Source: Gammaproteobacteria bacterium
GTDB taxonomy: Bacteria > Pseudomonadota > Gammaproteobacteria > UBA6429 > Thiohalophilaceae
Assembly: GCA_029880425.1 (NCBI GenBank)
Contig: JAOUOK010000040.1
Coordinates: 1 to 8,933 of the forward strand
Direction of reading: 5' to 3'
DNA: 8,933 nt
The notes under the pieces are model-generated. The model had not been told where the DNA came from and did no database searches. It saw nothing but the letters and a program-made list of their open reading frames with translations. Shown here piece by piece: positions 7,201 to 8,933 of the stretch (positions are counted from its first letter, which is position 1; the number at the start of each line of letters is the position of its first letter). A program made the position numbers and the translations under genes.

Positions 7201-7554
7201 CTGAAAAAACTTGGTAAGTTAGTACCAGGTGTCTATGCGAAATATGAGGTAAGCACTGGCGCAGTTACTTCTTTAATGTCATATCGTTATGAGTTTGAAG
7301 AAATACCTGACACTGCTGCTGAAAGTACTGAGGAAGAGAATAAAAATGATACGGAGCAATCAGAAGCAGATAAGTCAGATGAAGTTGTTCAGGAAAAATC
7401 AACAAACAAAAATGTTGATGAAAGTATCGATGCTGAACCTGATGAAAAAGCAGGAATAAATAATGAAAATAGTAGCAATAAAAAGTCAGGCTCGAAGAGC
7501 AAAAATACAGGCAATGAGAATACTGATTCTGAAAAACAATCGAAAAGTGGATAA
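4267..7554 (+). CDS. Giant TPR lipoprotein (1095 aa), likely outer-membrane anchored
   Basis: A lipoprotein signal ends in the lipobox LTAC, with the lipidated cysteine at residue 19. Ser-Thr follows it rather than Asp, which favours sorting to the outer membrane. A first TPR-like helix pair (45-84, GGLEKAMKSYQKFLQ) is separated from the main TPR array by a charged, probably unstructured linker (about 85-160). The array begins near residue 172 (KKAIKLYKKLLVKFP) and continues to about 860 with many repeats. A lysine-rich helix (near 876-890) follows, then a compact segment (905-1000) containing EEQAYPFEEKGIDIH, which looks like a family-specific domain. The last 85 residues are a disordered D/E/S/N/K tail. 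The start at 4267 is supported by AAGG six bases upstream and by the ATGA overlap with the previous gene; ATG 4270 is an alternative. It is probably the main scaffold of the envelope machine. The length and domain order are intact, with no frameshift. Confidence 0.88.
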   Translation: MMTYKHMLPLVVYFSLTACSTIDEHGTIAQLSNVEADIVDVRIEGGLEKAMKSYQKFLQETPESAMTPDAIRRLADLNIEKEYGAVEENNKSKAPGKRQLAKSDDAVTEEKNKPPRKGNTNHENTKIADIKSESTRNFEKRAAATEKIENTKSSGNVPLPDGSNIDDLQAAGAKKAIKLYKKLLVKFPMYQHKDQVLYQLSRAHEELGQIKAAMTVMNRLVKEFPHSRHFAEVQFRRAEFYFTRKKFLDAEDAYKSILRLGKGTDFYELTLYKQGWTFYKQDMYEEALNHFMKLLDYKVTIGYDFAQNNNKVAKKRVDDTFRVISLSFSSLGGAESVIDYFKKYGSKTYESDIYSYLAEFYLTKRRYSDAASTYKAFVENNKFHKLSPHFSMRMIEIYHEGRFPKLVIEAKKEYALSYGVRGDYWKYFNIIEHPEVVGFLKKNIVDLANHYHSIYQNPRYRNKKNQMFKDASYWYKEFLLSFPKDKESPGINYLLADLYLENKDFLTAAIEYEKTAYEYPLNKKSSKAGYAAVYAYREHLKTVSQYEKNRVKREVIRSSLTFVDVFPKHKKASVILAAAADNLYEMKDHVLAIKTAQKLIKNYPESELSLRRSAWLIVAYSSFDILKFKESELAYLQVLQMPDKDKNLRIKLLENLAAAVYKQGEQANTLKEYRTAANHFLRISKLAPNSKIRPTAEYDAATALIKLRDWEQSASVLLEFRKRYPKHKYQKEITKKIAYVYREDKKYLAAAQEFEKIFSESKEQTIRRESLQIAAELYQKIPDKKNTLRVYKRYVSYFPKPLEESLEIHSKIADFYKSYGQKEERLKTLKYIIKMDAKAGSERTERTRYLAGIASLAIIEPIFEQFVSIKLKRPFKKYLEKKKKKMKQNLKRYNQLVDYQVGDVTAAATYYIAETYYDFSRALMESERPTKLSELELEEYNLMLEEQAYPFEEKGIDIHKKNIELLTSGVFSLWIDKSLKKLGKLVPGVYAKYEVSTGAVTSLMSYRYEFEEIPDTAAESTEEENKNDTEQSEADKSDEVVQEKSTNKNVDESIDAEPDEKAGINNENSSNKKSGSKSKNTGNENTDSEKQSKSG

Positions 7555-7585
7555 AATTTAACCAAGTTTGAGCCCGGTTTTACTA

Positions 7586-7606
7586 GCTATAACTTTAGCG
7601 TTTTTT
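7586..7606 (+). terminator. Weak candidate terminator after the giant TPR lipoprotein
   Basis: A 4-bp stem (GCTA/TAGC) with a 6-nt loop is followed by G and six T residues, 31 nt after the stop codon at 7554. The stem is short and AT-rich. The flanking imperfect dyad (7561-7571 with 7608-7618) could add a second hairpin, but its right arm lies after the T run. It is a poor match compared with the soxYZ terminator. Confidence 0.25.
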
Positions 7607-7735
7607 ATCAACTTTGGTCTGAATATTCACAAAATAACGATTGGTTCACATTTCAATAAAACTAATTAAAATTATTTTTGCGCAATTTTTGCACACATTT
7701 TTTTAGATTTTTGGATTTGTTAAATTGTTGACTAA

Positions 7736-7757
7736 ATAAGTGATTAATTTCACATAA
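7736..7757 (+). promoter_or_regulatory. CRP-like binding site upstream of the second TPR unit
   Basis: The site contains GTGA (7740-7743), a 6-bp spacer, and TCACA (7750-7754). The core matches the CRP consensus TGTGA-N6-TCACA at nine of ten positions, and the full 22-bp consensus at 14 positions by my count. A -10-like TATATA lies at 7779-7784, which would place the centre of the site (7746.5) about 40-45 bp before the start of transcription, as in class II CRP-activated promoters. A different pair, TTGACT (7728-7733) with CATAAT (7753-7758) at 19-bp spacing, would be overlapped by the site and therefore repressed. Binding is inferred; no crp gene is in the window. Confidence 0.4.
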
Positions 7758-7867
7758 TCTTTAACAAAATCATGAATTTATATACCTTTCCTGATTAACA
7801 AGTTAAAATTTATACAATAATACAGATCTTATATAAAGTGTGTGATGATTTTTCTGGATAAATACTT

Positions 7868-8494
7868 ATGTGCCTAATTGATACTTTCAGATTTTTCGTC
7901 AGAGACAGTAAAAATATTTTACCTGTATTGCTTGCTGTGTTGTTAATTGGTTGTGGTGGAACAACTGGTAAGTCAACGAAAATTGAAACCGCTGATATTG
8001 TTATCACAGAAGAGTTTGGTATTGATACGGATCTGGCACAAAAATTTAAACAGTCTGTTGAATTAATCAATCAGAAAAAATATGAAGAAGCAATTGAGCT
8101 ACTAGTTGTTGTTACAAATAATACGAATAAACATAGTGCCCCCTATATTAATCTGGCTATTGCTTATTCGGAAAGCGGAAGAATTGAAGAAGCAGAAAAT
8201 ATTTTATTAAAAGCAGTAAAAATCAACCCACTTCATCCAGTTACCAAAAATGAACTGGCACTGGTGTACAGAAAAACTGGCCGTTTTTCTGAAGCCCGAC
8301 AGACATATGAAGAAGTAATTAAAAACTATCCCCAGTTTTTACCGGCAAGAAAGAATCTAGGTATTCTTTGTGATCTTTTTTTGAAAGATCTTGCTTGTGC
8401 AATAGAACATTACCAGGTTTATTTGGGTATTCAGTCCAACGACAAAGAAATGAAGATATGGTTGGCTGATCTGAAACGAAGAGCAGGACAATAA
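7868..8494 (+). CDS. Small TPR lipoprotein (208 aa)
   Basis: The N terminus is a lipoprotein signal with a rather long n-region, hydrophobic core ILPVLLAVLL, and lipobox LIGC giving the lipidated cysteine at residue 29. A glycine-rich spacer follows. Residues about 57-195 form roughly four TPR units, for example KYEEAIELL (71-79), NLAIAYSESGRIEEAENIL (95-113) and ELALVYRKTGRFSEARQTYE (129-148), the last two being textbook TPR helices. It should be a periplasm-facing lipoprotein that binds a partner protein. In general design it resembles TPR lipoproteins found with ExbB/TolQ-type motors, such as those of the Myxococcus Agl-Glt complex, but no one-to-one assignment is claimed. The start lacks a strong ribosome binding site (only GGATAA upstream), but no better ATG exists before the lipobox. 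The next gene begins one base after the stop codon. Confidence 0.88.
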   Translation: MCLIDTFRFFVRDSKNILPVLLAVLLIGCGGTTGKSTKIETADIVITEEFGIDTDLAQKFKQSVELINQKKYEEAIELLVVVTNNTNKHSAPYINLAIAYSESGRIEEAENILLKAVKINPLHPVTKNELALVYRKTGRFSEARQTYEEVIKNYPQFLPARKNLGILCDLFLKDLACAIEHYQVYLGIQSNDKEMKIWLADLKRRAGQ

Positions 8495-8495
8495 A

Positions 8496-8780
8496 ATGAC
8501 ATTTAAAAAAATATTTTTAGTTTTGTTTATCACCGTGGTTATAAGTAACGTCAGTTATGCAGAAAAAAAGAAAGTCGAGAAAGCAAAAGCTTTATCAGGT
8601 ATTTCGATTATCGGTAACAAAGATACGCCCAAATCACTTTATATTGTTCCATGGCGCAGTTCTGATATAGGCGTAGAAACAGATTTGAGTTCAAGTCTTT
8701 TAAATGAAGGCATTCATCCGGTAGATAAGGATGTTTTTGTCAGGGAATTGAACTTTTATGAAATTAGTACAAGTAAATAA
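8496..8780 (+). CDS. Small exported protein with KSLYIVPW segment (94 aa)
   Basis: This is a hypothetical protein. Residues 1-22 are a Sec signal peptide (FKK start, hydrophobic core, likely cleavage SYA before EKKK). The mature part is about 72 residues: a lysine-rich start, a GISIIGNK turn, then KSLYIVPW at 46-53, and a polar C terminus. The hydrophobic-aromatic strand is the most distinctive part and may be a partner-binding strand. There is no transmembrane segment after the signal, no lipobox and no cysteine in the mature part. The start is supported by AGGA (8485-8488), which lies inside the end of the upstream gene, and the genes are separated by one base, so translation is probably coupled. 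It lies between a TPR lipoprotein and an ExbB-family gene, suggesting a small periplasmic subunit of that complex. The role is inferred from context only. Confidence 0.82.
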   Translation: MTFKKIFLVLFITVVISNVSYAEKKKVEKAKALSGISIIGNKDTPKSLYIVPWRSSDIGVETDLSSSLLNEGIHPVDKDVFVRELNFYEISTSK

Positions 8781-8818
8781 TTTTGAAACTTCAAAATAAG
8801 GTATGAGGTAATAGTAAC

Positions 8819-8933
8819 ATGGATTTTATCTATACAGTAGTTGGATTCATTCAGGCTGGTGGTGTGTTTATGTATCCTATTCTTATTGTTTTTGCAATGG
8901 GGGGAGCGGTCGCGGTTGAGCGCATAGTTGTGC
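8819..8933 (+). CDS. MotA/TolQ/ExbB-family proton channel protein, N-terminal part
   Basis: Only the first 38 codons are present; the gene runs off the right edge. The start MDFIYTVVGFIQAGGVFMYP followed by a hydrophobic helix and VERIVV matches the beginning of TolQ/ExbB-type proteins, in which a GG-x-x-M-x-P-I segment leads into the first transmembrane helix and an ER pair follows it. These proteins form the pentameric inner-membrane stator that, with a TolR/ExbD partner, couples proton flow to work on envelope proteins. GAGG (8805-8808) lies 10 nt before the ATG, 38 nt after the previous stop. TolQ, ExbB and Myxococcus AglR-type subfamilies cannot be separated from this fragment. A TolR/ExbD-like gene is expected next. 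Confidence 0.85.
   Translation, partial: MDFIYTVVGFIQAGGVFMYPILIVFAMGGAVAVERIVV

Larger units (their letters stand above)
7555..7867 (+). other. Intergenic region between the two TPR units
   Basis: No credible gene is seen. Near the left end a weak 4-bp hairpin (GCTA 7586-7589, TAGC 7596-7599) is followed by six T residues (7601-7606). It sits inside a longer imperfect dyad (ACCAAGTTTGA at 7561-7571, TCAACTTTGGT at 7608-7618). This may be a weak terminator for the upstream unit. The centre is very AT-rich and includes the palindrome TTGCGCAA (7678-7685). The right part holds a CRP-like site and promoter candidates. The gap suggests that the genes on either side are separate transcription units, though read-through is possible. 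Confidence 0.5.

Noticed and set aside
4267..7554. TPR repeats as tandem DNA repeats
   Set aside because: The repeats are similar only at protein level; no near-identical tandem DNA units are visible, so recent duplication is not supported.
7810..8070. Minus-strand open frame over the start of the 208-aa TPR lipoprotein
   Set aside because: It lies opposite the lipobox and first TPR region of a good gene and does not resemble any protein.

Overview
The window looks like chromosomal DNA from a low-GC gammaproteobacterium. The support is a gammaproteobacterial-type initiator tRNA with a typical tRNA promoter, a soxYZ pair, and a set of periplasmic TPR proteins running into a TolQ/ExbB-family gene. 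The soxYZ pair suggests that the cell handles reduced sulfur compounds, but the genus cannot be named from this sequence. There are no transposases, integrases, CRISPR arrays or phage genes.

Layout. (1) Positions 1-181, minus strand: a tRNA-fMet gene with its own promoter and a strong, probably bidirectional, terminator. (2) Positions 182-1354, plus strand: an AT-rich leader, then soxY (Tat signal, C-terminal GGCGG swinging arm), soxZ, and a clear Rho-independent terminator. No other sox gene is present. (3) Positions 1355-1708: intergenic DNA with a possible promoter and inverted repeat. (4) Positions 1709-7554: a tightly packed three-gene unit. It encodes an exported protein with a short coiled coil and a beta-rich domain, an exported TPR/coiled-coil protein (680 aa), and a very large TPR lipoprotein (1095 aa). 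The gene junctions are 3 nt apart and then a 4-nt ATGA overlap. (5) Positions 7555-7867: intergenic DNA with a good CRP-like site. (6) Positions 7868-8933: a second unit with a small TPR lipoprotein, a 94-aa exported protein containing a KSLYIVPW segment, and the start of a MotA/TolQ/ExbB proton-channel gene cut off by the window edge.

How the genes may work together. All five complete products from 1709 to 8780 carry export signals: three Sec signal peptides and two lipoboxes. The sixth product is a proton-channel subunit of the inner membrane. This composition fits a trans-envelope machine in which a proton-driven ExbB/ExbD-type motor acts on periplasmic and outer-membrane TPR proteins. The best-studied relative in general design is the Agl-Glt gliding machinery of Myxococcus. 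From memory, related gene sets occur in gammaproteobacteria that are not known to glide, and their function there is open. This cluster is the most interesting content of the window.
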